Assembly (NCBI GenBank): GCA_023391905.1
Contig: JAEWAD010000001.1
Coordinates: 1-11,520 of the forward strand
Origin: Pseudomonadota bacterium
GTDB taxonomy: Bacteria > Pseudomonadota > Alphaproteobacteria > Rhizobiales > Kaistiaceae
Length of the DNA: 11,520 nt
Reading direction: 5' to 3'
In this document: piece by piece, positions 1 through 5,618 of the stretch
Numbering within the stretch: position 1 is the first letter of the stretch
Layout: every line of letters begins with the position of its first letter
Notes under the pieces: model-generated
Told to the model about the DNA's origin: nothing
Databases searched by the model: none
Seen by the model: the letters and a program-made list of their open reading frames with translations, nothing else
Made by a program: the position numbers and the translations under genes

Positions 1-447
1 GGTCGGCGCCGGCGCGGCGACCTCGGCCAAGGGCGGCAGCAGCGCGATCGTCTCGGCGTCACCGGTCAGTCGCAGCGCCTGGACGATGTCGGGCGCGAGA
101 TCCGGCCGCGCCGCGATCAGCCGCCAATGCGCCGGCCCGCTCGCCGCCATGATCGCCAGGAGGTCGAACGACGAGAGCGCCGCATGCCGCAGCACCGGCG
201 AGGCGATCTCCGTCAAGTCCTTGCCCAGCAAGCGCAAAACCGCCGGCGGGGCATCCTCGTGGCGCGCCAGCCGCTCGGCGACGAAGGCGCGGTCGGAGGG
301 CGAGACCTTGGTGAGAAAATGCGCGGCCAGTTCTTCGAAGCGACGGATTTCCGCCTGGTCGTGCGTCTTGTCGAGCACGAACAGTTCGGTCGTCGCCCGG
401 AGCAACGCGGCGTCGCGGCTTTGCTGGCTCGATACGGCCATGGCCAT
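1..447 (-). CDS. DUF2336 domain-containing protein (5' part; gene runs off the left edge)
   Basis: The reverse strand reads openly from about 447 to the window edge and begins MAMAVSSQQSRDAALLRATT, followed by ELFVLD and a helical repeat-like stretch (RHAALSSFDLLAIM, HWRLIAARPDL). This is the start pattern of DUF2336 proteins, an alphaproteobacterial alpha-helical family of unknown function, often longer than 300 aa, so more than half is missing here. I place the start at 447 because GGATGG lies 4 nt upstream of that ATG. In-frame ATGs also exist at 441 and 477; 477 is the furthest upstream before an in-frame TAA and would add ten residues (MHPSYFSDGL). The gene is divergent from the small gene at 679. 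Family call is from recognition, not a search. Confidence 0.72.
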   Translation of the reverse strand, partial: MAMAVSSQQSRDAALLRATTELFVLDKTHDQAEIRRFEELAAHFLTKVSPSDRAFVAERLARHEDAPPAVLRLLGKDLTEIASPVLRHAALSSFDLLAIMAASGPAHWRLIAARPDLAPDIVQALRLTGDAETIALLPPLAEVAAPAPT

Positions 448-570
448 GAGACCATCCGAAAAATACGAGGGATGCATGATGACGCGTTACCCGAAGAGCC
501 GTCGCGCGATCGCATAGTCCCCTTGGCGGCCCCGATCGCCGAGCCTTCGTCGAGTATGCCCGCGAAGTCG

Positions 571-586
571 TTAGCGTTCCGTTAAC
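571..586. promoter_or_regulatory. Candidate CtrA-binding box
   Basis: The sequence TTAG-CGTTCCG-TTAAC is an 8-of-9 match to the CtrA consensus TTAA-N7-TTAAC used by the alphaproteobacterial cell-cycle regulator. It lies in the gap between the divergent DUF2336 gene and the 61-aa gene, where a regulator could act on both. A further TTAA follows at 599-602 with non-consensus spacing. One mismatch in a short motif can arise by chance, though AT-rich words are rare in this GC-rich background. Confidence 0.4.
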
Positions 587-667
587 CTTGCCGGTCCGTT
601 AATGATGCTATTGTGGTTGGGAGGTCCGCCAGGCAGTCGGGGCGTCGATCCGGCCGGACGGACCTCG

Positions 668-674
668 AAGGAGG
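668..674 (+). promoter_or_regulatory. Strong Shine-Dalgarno sequence AAGGAGG
   Basis: AAGGAGG stands 4 nt before the ATG at 679 and decides the start of the small gene there. The longer in-frame reading from 613 has no such signal. Confidence 0.75.
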
Positions 675-678
675 TCAC

Positions 679-864
679 ATGGGCACCATACTGACCTATG
701 CGGCAGACCGGCGCGGCAGGCGAGGGCGCGCCGCGCTCCCCAGGGAGGGCAGCTGCCAGATCCTGATCTTCACCGGCGTGCGCATCGACCGCGCCAGGCC
801 CGACCGGCCCGTGCCGCCGGCGCCGACCGTGGCGCAGGCGCCGAAGCCCGGCCGGGGCGCCTGA
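679..864 (+). CDS. Small conserved hypothetical protein, 61 aa
   Basis: An ATG behind a perfect AAGGAGG opens a 61-residue frame starting MGTILTYAADRRGRRGR, with a central hydrophobic patch (CQILIFTGVRI) and a basic, proline-rich tail ending PKPGRGA. The pattern (short N-terminal segment, basic linker, beta-like CQILIFTGV) resembles small cytoplasmic proteins of unknown function common in Rhizobiales; that comparison is from memory. No signal peptide, membrane helix or catalytic motif is visible. The gene is convergent with the DUF1254 gene, with 7 nt between stops and no terminator. An in-frame reading from 613 would add 22 residues but lacks a ribosome binding site. I assign no function. 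Confidence 0.6.
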   Translation: MGTILTYAADRRGRRGRAALPREGSCQILIFTGVRIDRARPDRPVPPAPTVAQAPKPGRGA

Positions 865-871
865 ACGGGGG

Positions 872-1462
872 TCAGTTCTTCTCGTCGGGATCGACGGCGG
901 GCGGCGCGTCGGCCGTCGGCAGTTCGGCCGAGCAGTTCGCCGCGCGCAGCATCGCTTCCGTCCGCCCGACCAGCGTCGGGTCGGCGACGAAGCTGCGGAT
1001 CAGCGCGAAGCCGCGCGTGATCGGCACCTCGATGACGATCGACTGGTTCAGCGCCGCGATCGGGTTTTCCCGCAATTGCGCCATCTGGACGGGTGTCGCG
1101 ATGACGAGATCGATGTCGCTGCGCTCGGCCGTGCGGTCGTTCAGGCTGTAGACATTGCTGCCGCGCCGGTTGAACACGGCGATCGACCAGAAATCGTCCG
1201 GCATCGCCGCCTTGATGCGGATCGGCCCGCCCTCGAGCGAGAAGCGGCAGGCGGCATAGGCCATCTCCGGATCGAGATAGGGCAGCGCCTCGGTGCCGGG
1301 CTCGGCCATCGGCAGCACGTGGAAGGCGCCGTCCGGGCCGAACCGGCCGAGCGAGGTCCAGGCGTCGCGATTGGCGAAATCCGGCAGAAGCAGGATCACC
1401 GCGATGTGGATGATGCCGCCGAGCAGCAGCCCGCCCAGGATGTAGAGCAGCAGGCGGATCAT
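872..1462 (-). CDS. DUF1254-type membrane-anchored protein (single-domain, 196 aa)
   Basis: The protein begins MIRLLLYILGGLLLGGIIHI, one N-terminal transmembrane helix (about residues 3-26), so the rest probably faces the periplasm. The soluble part (about 35-180) carries the family signature FWSIAVFNRRGSNVYSLNDR. Full-length members of this family (COG5361) fuse a DUF1254 and a DUF1214 domain in 340-460 aa; this one holds only about half of that. Its ATG overlaps the stop of the upstream DUF1214 gene by 4 nt (ATGA), so the two are translationally coupled and likely form one split complex. The tail (about residues 181-196) is proline- and acid-rich. The biochemical function of the family is not known to me. 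A neighbouring label such as DUF1214-like is possible, because the FWS motif occurs in both halves of the family. Confidence 0.75.
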   Translation of the reverse strand: MIRLLLYILGGLLLGGIIHIAVILLLPDFANRDAWTSLGRFGPDGAFHVLPMAEPGTEALPYLDPEMAYAACRFSLEGGPIRIKAAMPDDFWSIAVFNRRGSNVYSLNDRTAERSDIDLVIATPVQMAQLRENPIAALNQSIVIEVPITRGFALIRSFVADPTLVGRTEAMLRAANCSAELPTADAPPAVDPDEKN

Positions 1463-2034
1463 GGGCAGCCCATCCTCTCGATGACGGGCATGGCGATGTC
1501 GCCGATCGTGGCGCCGCCGGAAAGCGGCGTGTCGTAGAGCCGGAGGATCAGCCGGATCCGCCCGTCGGTCGCGACCGGCAGCCAGTTGCCGGGCTCCGGC
1601 GTCGGCGACACGGCGATCTCGAAGCGGCCGTCCTCGCGCCGCAGCACCTCGCGCGAGTGGAAGGCGGTGCGCCCGGCCGGGTTCTCCATCAGGTGGCCGT
1701 CGCCGTCATGCACCGTGAGCGTCCAGAGTCGCGCCGGCGGCGTCTGCCCGCTGACGCGGTAGCGGCATTTTCCCGTGAGGCGCTGGCCGCCGCTGTCCTC
1801 CTCCGCCGCGAAGGCGAGGCCCTCGCCGCCGCCCAGCGGCACCTCGCCGGTGCGCGCCAGCATCGCCTCGGTATAGGGATCGGCGTCCGGGCTGCCGGAA
1901 TCGGGCCAGGCCGTCCACTGGCCGCGCGTCACCGCGCCGAACAGCCGGTCGCGGTCGAGGATCAGCGCGGCCGAGCCGAGCCCGGTTGCGACGGCGATGG
2001 CGATGGCGATGGCGAGAAGGATCAGGAAGCGCAA
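1459..2034 (-). CDS. DUF1214-type membrane-anchored protein (single-domain, 191 aa)
   Basis: First gene of the two-gene operon. It starts at TTG 2034, preceded by GAGG with 7 nt spacing. Residues 1-27 (MRFLILLAIAIAIAVATG and on) form a membrane anchor. The rest shows DUF1214 features: LWTLTVHDGDGHLMENPAGR, then GNWLP, then a final strand RIRLILRLYDTPL, matching the NWLP...RLYxP end of the full-length relatives at 7217 and 8581. Four cysteines or fewer are visible (GKCRYR, ERMGCP). Part of the anchor is encoded by a hexanucleotide repeat (see 1993-2016). Expected location is the inner membrane, with the domain in the periplasm, paired with the coupled DUF1254 partner. Function unknown. Confidence 0.75.
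   Translation of the reverse strand: MRFLILLAIAIAIAVATGLGSAALILDRDRLFGAVTRGQWTAWPDSGSPDADPYTEAMLARTGEVPLGGGEGLAFAAEEDSGGQRLTGKCRYRVSGQTPPARLWTLTVHDGDGHLMENPAGRTAFHSREVLRREDGRFEIAVSPTPEPGNWLPVATDGRIRLILRLYDTPLSGGATIGDIAMPVIERMGCP
1993..2016. repeat. Hexanucleotide repeat (GGCGAT)3 + GGCGAG
   Basis: Three perfect GGCGAT units and one near-copy. On the coding strand this is an ATCGCC run encoding alternating Ile-Ala in the membrane anchor of the DUF1214 protein. The unit is six bases, so slippage would lengthen or shorten the helix without shifting the frame. Confidence 0.7.
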
Positions 2035-2177
2035 GGATCAGCCTCGATAGGGAGCGCGGCGAAGATAACCCGCCCGCACGCCCGGCGATAGCAGGGGGCG
2101 GCCGGCGAGGCGCAAGAAACGGATTGCCAGCGCGGGAGAAGCCGGGCAGAGCAGGCTATCCCGCGAGGCCCGCCGCC

Positions 2178-3170
2178 ATGACCATCCCGCTCCGCCAGAC
2201 CACCCCGACCGCCATTCGCCCCACCGGCGTTCGGCAAACCGGCATTCGCCAGACCATGTCCGGCGGCGACTGGGCGCTGCTCGTCGCGCTCGCCATCCTC
2301 TGGGGCGGCTCGTTCTTCTTCGTCGCCATCGCCGGCCGCGAGCTGCCGCCCTTCACCGTCGTGGCGCTCCGCGTCTCGCTCGCGGCCGTGATCCTGATCG
2401 CGCTGCTCGTCATGGGCGGCCGGCCGCTGCCCGCGGGCGGTCGGGTCTGGCGCGTGCTCTTCGGCATGGGGCTGATCAACAACGTCATCCCGTTCTCGCT
2501 GATCGTCTGGGGCCAGACCCAGATCGCCAGCGGCCTCGCCGCCGTGCTGAACGCGACGACGCCGTTCTGGACGGCGCTGATCGTGCATTTTCTCACCGTC
2601 GACGAGAAGCTGACGGCGCCCAAGGTGGCGGGGATCGGGATCGGCGTCGCCGGCGTCGGCGTGCTGATCGGGCCCGCCGCCTTTCGCGATCTCGGCGGCG
2701 ACGGGCTCGGCGCGCTGGCGATCCTCGCCGCGACGCTCGCCTACGGCTTTTCCGGCGCGCTCGGCCGCCAGCTGCCCCGCCTCGGCGTCGCGCCGATGAC
2801 GGCGGCGACGGGGCAGATGATCGCCGCGACGACGATGATGATCCCGCTCGCGCTCCTCTTCGACCAGCCCTGGCGGCTCGCCGCGCCGAGCTGGCCGGTC
2901 TGGGGCGCGATCCTCGGCCTCGCGGCGCTCTCGACCGCGCTCGGCTACATCCTGTTCTTCCGCCTGCTCGGCCGTACAGGGGCCACCAACACCTCGCTGG
3001 TGACCTTGCTCGTCCCCGTCTCGGCCATCCTGCTCGGCACATGGGTGCTCGGCGAGCGCCTCGAGCCGCGCCATTTCGCCGGCATGGCGCTGATCGCCCT
3101 CGGCCTCGTCGCGATCGACGGCCGGGCGTGGCGCTGGCTGAGGGGGCGGCGCGCGGCCGCGGCGGAGTAG
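2178..3170 (+). CDS. EamA-family (drug/metabolite transporter superfamily) permease
   Basis: From the ATG at 2178 the protein has 330 residues; from the ATG at 2256 it has 304, the usual EamA size. About ten hydrophobic segments are evident. The first half opens WALLVALAILWGGSFFFVAI, the second half repeats the fold (LGALAILAATLAYGFSGALG), and it ends in the typical LVPVSAILLGTWVLGERLEP. It is an inner-membrane exporter of the DMT superfamily; the substrate cannot be read from sequence. Residues 1-26 are an odd soluble extension built of TAIRP-TGVRQ-TGIRQ repeats, so the true start could be 2256, though neither start has a strong ribosome binding site. It is divergent from the DUF1214 operon and ends in a hairpin. 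A decayed relative of its 3' end lies at 4497-4631. Confidence 0.9.
   Translation: MTIPLRQTTPTAIRPTGVRQTGIRQTMSGGDWALLVALAILWGGSFFFVAIAGRELPPFTVVALRVSLAAVILIALLVMGGRPLPAGGRVWRVLFGMGLINNVIPFSLIVWGQTQIASGLAAVLNATTPFWTALIVHFLTVDEKLTAPKVAGIGIGVAGVGVLIGPAAFRDLGGDGLGALAILAATLAYGFSGALGRQLPRLGVAPMTAATGQMIAATTMMIPLALLFDQPWRLAAPSWPVWGAILGLAALSTALGYILFFRLLGRTGATNTSLVTLLVPVSAILLGTWVLGERLEPRHFAGMALIALGLVAIDGRAWRWLRGRRAAAAE
2208..2252 (+). repeat. Three 15-bp tandem repeats at the EamA 5' end
   Basis: ACCGCCATTCGCCCC, ACCGGCGTTCGGCAA and ACCGGCATTCGCCAG follow one another directly and end one codon before the ATG at 2256. In frame they read TAIRP, TGVRQ, TGIRQ. They are either a repeat-expanded N-terminus or leader DNA if translation starts at 2256. 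Confidence 0.75.
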
Positions 3171-3196
3171 GCCCGCCGGCCCCCTCGCGGGCCTTT
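3170..3196 (+). terminator. Probable terminator hairpin after the EamA gene
   Basis: GGCCCGC (3170-3176) pairs perfectly with GCGGGCC (3187-3193) around a 10-nt loop and is followed by TTT. The stem begins on the last base of the EamA stop codon. The T-run is short, so termination may be partial. Confidence 0.5.
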
Positions 3197-3290
3197 CCGC
3201 GCCGGCGTTCCGATCCTATGCTCGGCCGAGGCGGGGCCAGGCGCGGCTCTTCCCGATGGGCGCGACGGGATCACCGAAAGGGGAACCGAA

Positions 3291-3734
3291 TTGGCCTTCG
3301 TCGATGAACTGAAGGACATGGCGCGCGGCCGGCTCGTCGCGGTGGCGGAGGACGCGCCGCTGATCGAGGTGGCGCGCCGGCTGCATGCGGGAACCGACAT
3401 CGTCGTCGTCTGCGCGCCGTCCGGCGTGCTGGTCGGCATCCTGACCAAGACCGATCTCGTCGCCCATTTCGTCACGGCGGCGGGGCTGGAAGGGCCGGTC
3501 GGCGCGGCGCTGGTCGCGCGCACCGAGGTCGTCACCTGCCGCCTCGACGACGAGCTGCATGCCGTCTGGCGGCTCATGCAGTCGCGCGACCTGAAAAACA
3601 TCCCGATCGTCGACCCGGCCGATCGCCCGATCGGCATCCTCAACGCCCGCGACGCCCTCATGACCCTGCTGCTCGACACGGAGATCGAGGAACGCCTGCT
3701 GCGGGACTATGTCATGGGGCTCGGCTACCGGTAG
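3291..3734 (+). CDS. Tandem CBS-domain protein, 147 aa
   Basis: Translation starts at TTG 3291 behind GAAAGGGGAA. The protein is a bare CBS pair: CBS1 at about residues 12-66 (RLVAVAEDAPLIEVARRL, then SGVLVGILTKTDLVAHF) and CBS2 at about 72-128 (VVTCRLDDELHAVWRLM, then RPIGILNARDALMTLL). Each has the GIL-x(2-3)-D strand-helix ending of the family. Paired CBS domains bind adenine nucleotides or related ligands and act as sensors in the cytoplasm; with no fused enzyme, the partner here is unknown. The C-terminal helix (EIEERLLRDYVMGLGYR) is common in stand-alone alphaproteobacterial CBS proteins. No operon partner is adjacent: a hairpin lies upstream, and the next gene is convergent. Confidence 0.9.
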   Translation: MAFVDELKDMARGRLVAVAEDAPLIEVARRLHAGTDIVVVCAPSGVLVGILTKTDLVAHFVTAAGLEGPVGAALVARTEVVTCRLDDELHAVWRLMQSRDLKNIPIVDPADRPIGILNARDALMTLLLDTEIEERLLRDYVMGLGYR

Positions 3735-3747
3735 GCGAGGGCTCGCC
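3734..3747 (+). terminator. Short hairpin at the CBS gene stop
   Basis: GGCGAG (3734-3739) and CTCGCC (3742-3747) form a near-perfect palindrome starting on the stop codon. It has no T-run, so it is a weak terminator candidate at best. Confidence 0.25.
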
Positions 3748-3827
3748 AGGTGTCGCCCGCTTGCTTTGCCGGCTCGCAGGCGCGGCCATGGTCGCGAGCG
3801 TCAAGCGCCGCGTTCGAACCAGGGCGA

Positions 3828-3864
3828 ACCGTCGGCTGTCTGCACGGGGCAGAATGCCGACGGT
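3828..3864. terminator. Symmetric compound hairpin between convergent genes
   Basis: ACCGTCGGC (3828-3836) pairs perfectly with GCCGACGGT (3856-3864). Inside, after a symmetric 2x2 internal loop (TG/AT), TCTGC (3839-3843) pairs with GCAGA (3849-3853) around the loop ACGGG. The 37-nt structure sits between the convergent CBS gene and the secreted-protein gene, where a bidirectional terminator is expected. It lacks T-runs on both sides, so another RNA or DNA structure role is possible. Confidence 0.45.
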
Positions 3865-3926
3865 GCGTTCGATCCGTTTGTGGTTGCCGTGTCTTGGCTG
3901 CCCGGTCGTGGCGGCGTGTTCGACGG

Positions 3927-4361
3927 CTACTTCACCGTGATCGCGAGGCCGCTGATATCGGCGTTGACCTGCAGGCCGACCTGCGTGCCGGTCAGTTCGA
4001 GCCGGGCGCCTTTCTCGTTGGTCATGACGATCACCTGCGCGCCCTTGATGGCTGCGCCGCCGCCGCCCACCGCGGCATAGACGCCGCTGACGTCCTGGGC
4101 GCGGCGGATGTTGCTGACCCTGCCCTTGAAGTTGGTCTTCGAGGCGCCGAACGCGAGGCCGCCCGAGACGCCGGCGATCGAGATCGGATAGTTGCGTCCC
4201 TTGAAGGTCAGCGTGCCGTCGCCGCCGGAGCCGCCGACGAAGAAGGCGGCCTTGAACACCGAGAAGCGGATCGTTCCGCTGTCGGCCAGCGCGGCGCCGG
4301 AAAGCGCCCCGACGGCGACGACGGCGGCCGCGAGGGTGCGAAGAGAGGGCGAAATCATCAT
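3927..4361 (-). CDS. Secreted glycine-rich conserved hypothetical protein, 144 aa
   Basis: The start at ATG 4361 is set by AGGAGGA (complement of 4371-4377) 9 nt upstream. Residues 1-26 form a Sec signal peptide (MMISPSLRTLAAAVVAVGAL, then SGAALA with cleavage before DSG). The mature part of about 118 residues is rich in Gly and beta-prone strands: GTLTFKGRNYPISIAGVSGG, YAAVGGGGAAIKGAQVIVMT and LELTGTQVGLQVNADISGLA. It has no cysteine and no catalytic motif. It resembles small periplasmic alphaproteobacterial proteins of unknown role that share the GTLTF-G-YPF/ISxxGVS pattern, recognised from memory. A lipid-binding or envelope role would be a guess. The gene is monocistronic and convergent with the CBS gene. 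Confidence 0.75.
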   Translation of the reverse strand: MMISPSLRTLAAAVVAVGALSGAALADSGTIRFSVFKAAFFVGGSGGDGTLTFKGRNYPISIAGVSGGLAFGASKTNFKGRVSNIRRAQDVSGVYAAVGGGGAAIKGAQVIVMTNEKGARLELTGTQVGLQVNADISGLAITVK

Positions 4362-4370
4362 GATGCGCGT

Positions 4371-4377
4371 TCCTCCT
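4371..4377 (-). promoter_or_regulatory. Shine-Dalgarno AGGAGGA for the secreted protein
   Basis: On the minus strand AGGAGGA stands 9 nt before the ATG at 4361. It rules out the much longer frame that reads through from 4679. Confidence 0.7.
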
Positions 4378-4496
4378 GATACCGCCTGCCCGGCGGCGGG
4401 GCCTGTCAGCGTCCTATCAAGGCATGAACAGTCTAGCGGGTACTTGGTTCCGGGCGAGCGCTTTGAATTGGGGTTAGGAGTTGGCGGCGAGAGCCA

Positions 4497-4631
4497 TTCG
4501 TCCCCGTCTCCGCCGTCCTGCTCAGCGCGCTGGTGCGCGACGAGACGCTGGAGCCGAAGCATCTTGCCGGCATGACGTTGATCGGCGCGGGGCTGCTGAC
4601 TTTCCACGCCGGGGTTTGGAAGAGGGGGTGA
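4497..4631 (+). pseudogene. Remnant of an EamA-family transporter (last 44 codons)
   Basis: The frame reads FVPVSAVLLSALVRDETLEP, then KHLAGMTLIGAGLLTFHAGV, then WKRG and TGA. It aligns without gaps to the C-terminus of the intact transporter at 2178-3170 (LVPVSAILLGTWVLGERLEP, then RHFAGMALIALGLVAIDGRA). Upstream of 4497 the same frame becomes unrelated, and no start or membrane segments remain, so this is a truncated, non-functional copy. It could be a duplicate of the nearby gene or the relic of another EamA paralogue; divergence (GTWVLGERL against SALVRDETL) suggests it is old. It marks the left edge of the accessory region. Confidence 0.8.
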
Positions 4632-4896
4632 GGGAGGCGGAGGCGTGAGAGCGTAGCTCGGTGACGACCTTTTGCGCAAGCAGGGACAGTGGTCTGGGTT
4701 TAAATGGCCGCTTTAGTGCCGTCAGCTACCAGGCGGCCATCGGATTGTTCCTGACATAATAGGGGCAATTACGGTTTCGACCCCCCTTGCGGTCGTTGAG
4801 ACCCAAAGCGCCAAATCCCAAAAGCCGCCACTTCGAGTCAGCCCAAACCACCGCCATACTCGCCTTTCAGTGGGCGCTAGCGGCTGTCGAATAGGT
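4632..4896. other. Non-coding junction between the EamA remnant and the cassette
   Basis: No frame here has a convincing start, ribosome binding site or family pattern. The stretch is less GC-rich than the core genes and contains AATGGCCGCTT at 4703-4713, repeated on the far side of the cassette at 6614-6624. On the minus strand it is downstream of the nucleotidyltransferase gene; I see no clear terminator there. Confidence 0.5.
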
Positions 4897-5211
4897 TCAG
4901 TCACTGAGGGTGCGATCGGCGATGATAAGCCCGATCCGTTCAACATCCTCTTTGACAGTTCCAGAGCAGACGTGGCCGAGCAACATCGCGCACGATTGGG
5001 TGATAAACCGAAGATCGGCTTCTTCATTCTGGGACAACATTGTGATGTCGGCATCGGGCACTGCCGCCGACAGCAGTCGCTTGCAATAAATGGCAAAGTG
5101 GCACGACGCCGAGCCGACGTCGGAATGAACGATCAAGAGGTCCACGTCGTTCGCCGGCGCCTTCCCATAAAAGCGAGATCCGAAGCCGTAGATTTGAACG
5201 CTTTCCGTCAT
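4897..5211 (-). CDS. Minimal nucleotidyltransferase (Pol-beta / MNT-like fold), 104 aa
   Basis: Residues 6-29 (QIYGFGSRFYGKAPANDVDL and on) carry the nucleotidyltransferase signature GSR-x2-G-x5-DVDLL: Gly11-Ser12 for the phosphates, and Asp22 and Asp24 as metal ligands. A third acidic strand follows at about residue 55 (PDADITML), so the catalytic triad looks complete. At 104 aa it is the bare catalytic domain, the size of the MNT antitoxin half of MNT/HEPN pairs, but no HEPN gene adjoins. Its ATG shares one base with the stop of the upstream gene (TGATG), implying coupled translation in the three-gene operon 6318 to 4897. Likely role: transfer of a nucleotide to a protein, RNA or small molecule within a defence or toxin-type module; this is inferred. 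The frame stays open upstream, but those codons are a shadow of the preceding gene. Confidence 0.8.
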   Translation of the reverse strand: MTESVQIYGFGSRFYGKAPANDVDLLIVHSDVGSASCHFAIYCKRLLSAAVPDADITMLSQNEEADLRFITQSCAMLLGHVCSGTVKEDVERIGLIIADRTLSD

Positions 5212-5618
5212 CAGCGCGGAATAGCCTTCTCGCGCTCGCGTTCCGAAGGAGTCCGATAGTTCCAGAAGTCCTCTCGTCCCAGAGACCCCATGAACTCGGC
5301 GATGGTGAAGAGACCAACGTGCGCAGAGCGGCAATACTCCCGCGCATCCTTCGTGTAGCCACACCAATTTGAATTGATGATCACCACGTCCACATGACCG
5401 AGCTGGCTTTGGACCTCGATGAACTGGGCGACGCCGAACGAGTAGCATTCGCAGATGAAAACACGAAGGACTTGCCCAGTATCGCGCGTTAGCTCATAAA
5501 CTCCGTTTCCTGCAGGGGCGAGACTAGTGACCCGGCCATGCTTGTTCATCCGGTCCTCGAAAAAGCGAAAATGGCCATAGTAGCTCGGCCATGGAAAAGC
5601 GTCGCTACGCGCCGCCAT
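5211..5618 (-). CDS. Uncharacterised cassette protein, 135 aa (middle gene of the HNH/NTase operon)
   Basis: I cannot name this family. After a Trp/Tyr/Phe-rich N-terminus (FPWPSYYGHFRFFEDR) come predicted strands VYELTRDTGQVLRVFICECY (40-59), then FGVAQFIEVQSQLGHVDVVI, then the distinctive INSNWCGYTKDAREYCRSAH (81-100) and VGLFTIAEFMGSL. The order of elements (strand, E-x-Y, helix, hydrophobic strand, then T/S-x-A helix and a short final strand) is loosely like Mrr-type PD-(D/E)XK nucleases, but the E-x-K motif appears as Glu57-Cys-Tyr59, so a catalytic role is doubtful. Cys56, Cys58, Cys86 and Cys96 could bind a metal. The start overlaps the HNH gene by 14 nt and the stop shares a base with the nucleotidyltransferase start, so the three products are probably made together and may form a complex. 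Confidence 0.75.
   Translation of the reverse strand: MAARSDAFPWPSYYGHFRFFEDRMNKHGRVTSLAPAGNGVYELTRDTGQVLRVFICECYSFGVAQFIEVQSQLGHVDVVIINSNWCGYTKDAREYCRSAHVGLFTIAEFMGSLGREDFWNYRTPSEREREKAIPR

Noticed and set aside
2022..3074. 350-aa open frame opposite the EamA gene
   Set aside because: Arg/Glu/His-rich composition typical of an antisense shadow in GC-rich DNA; the plus-strand frame has clear membrane segments.
3811..3823. GTTCGAACC resembling a tRNA T-loop
   Set aside because: No flanking T-stem, anticodon arm or acceptor stem can be built around it.
3927..4361. Assignment of the secreted protein to the EipA/DUF1134 envelope family
   Set aside because: Only the glycine-rich beta-strand character is shared; I see no family-defining motif.
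3927..4679. 250-aa version of the secreted protein
   Set aside because: The strong Shine-Dalgarno and signal peptide put the start at 4361; the extra codons are antisense to the EamA remnant.
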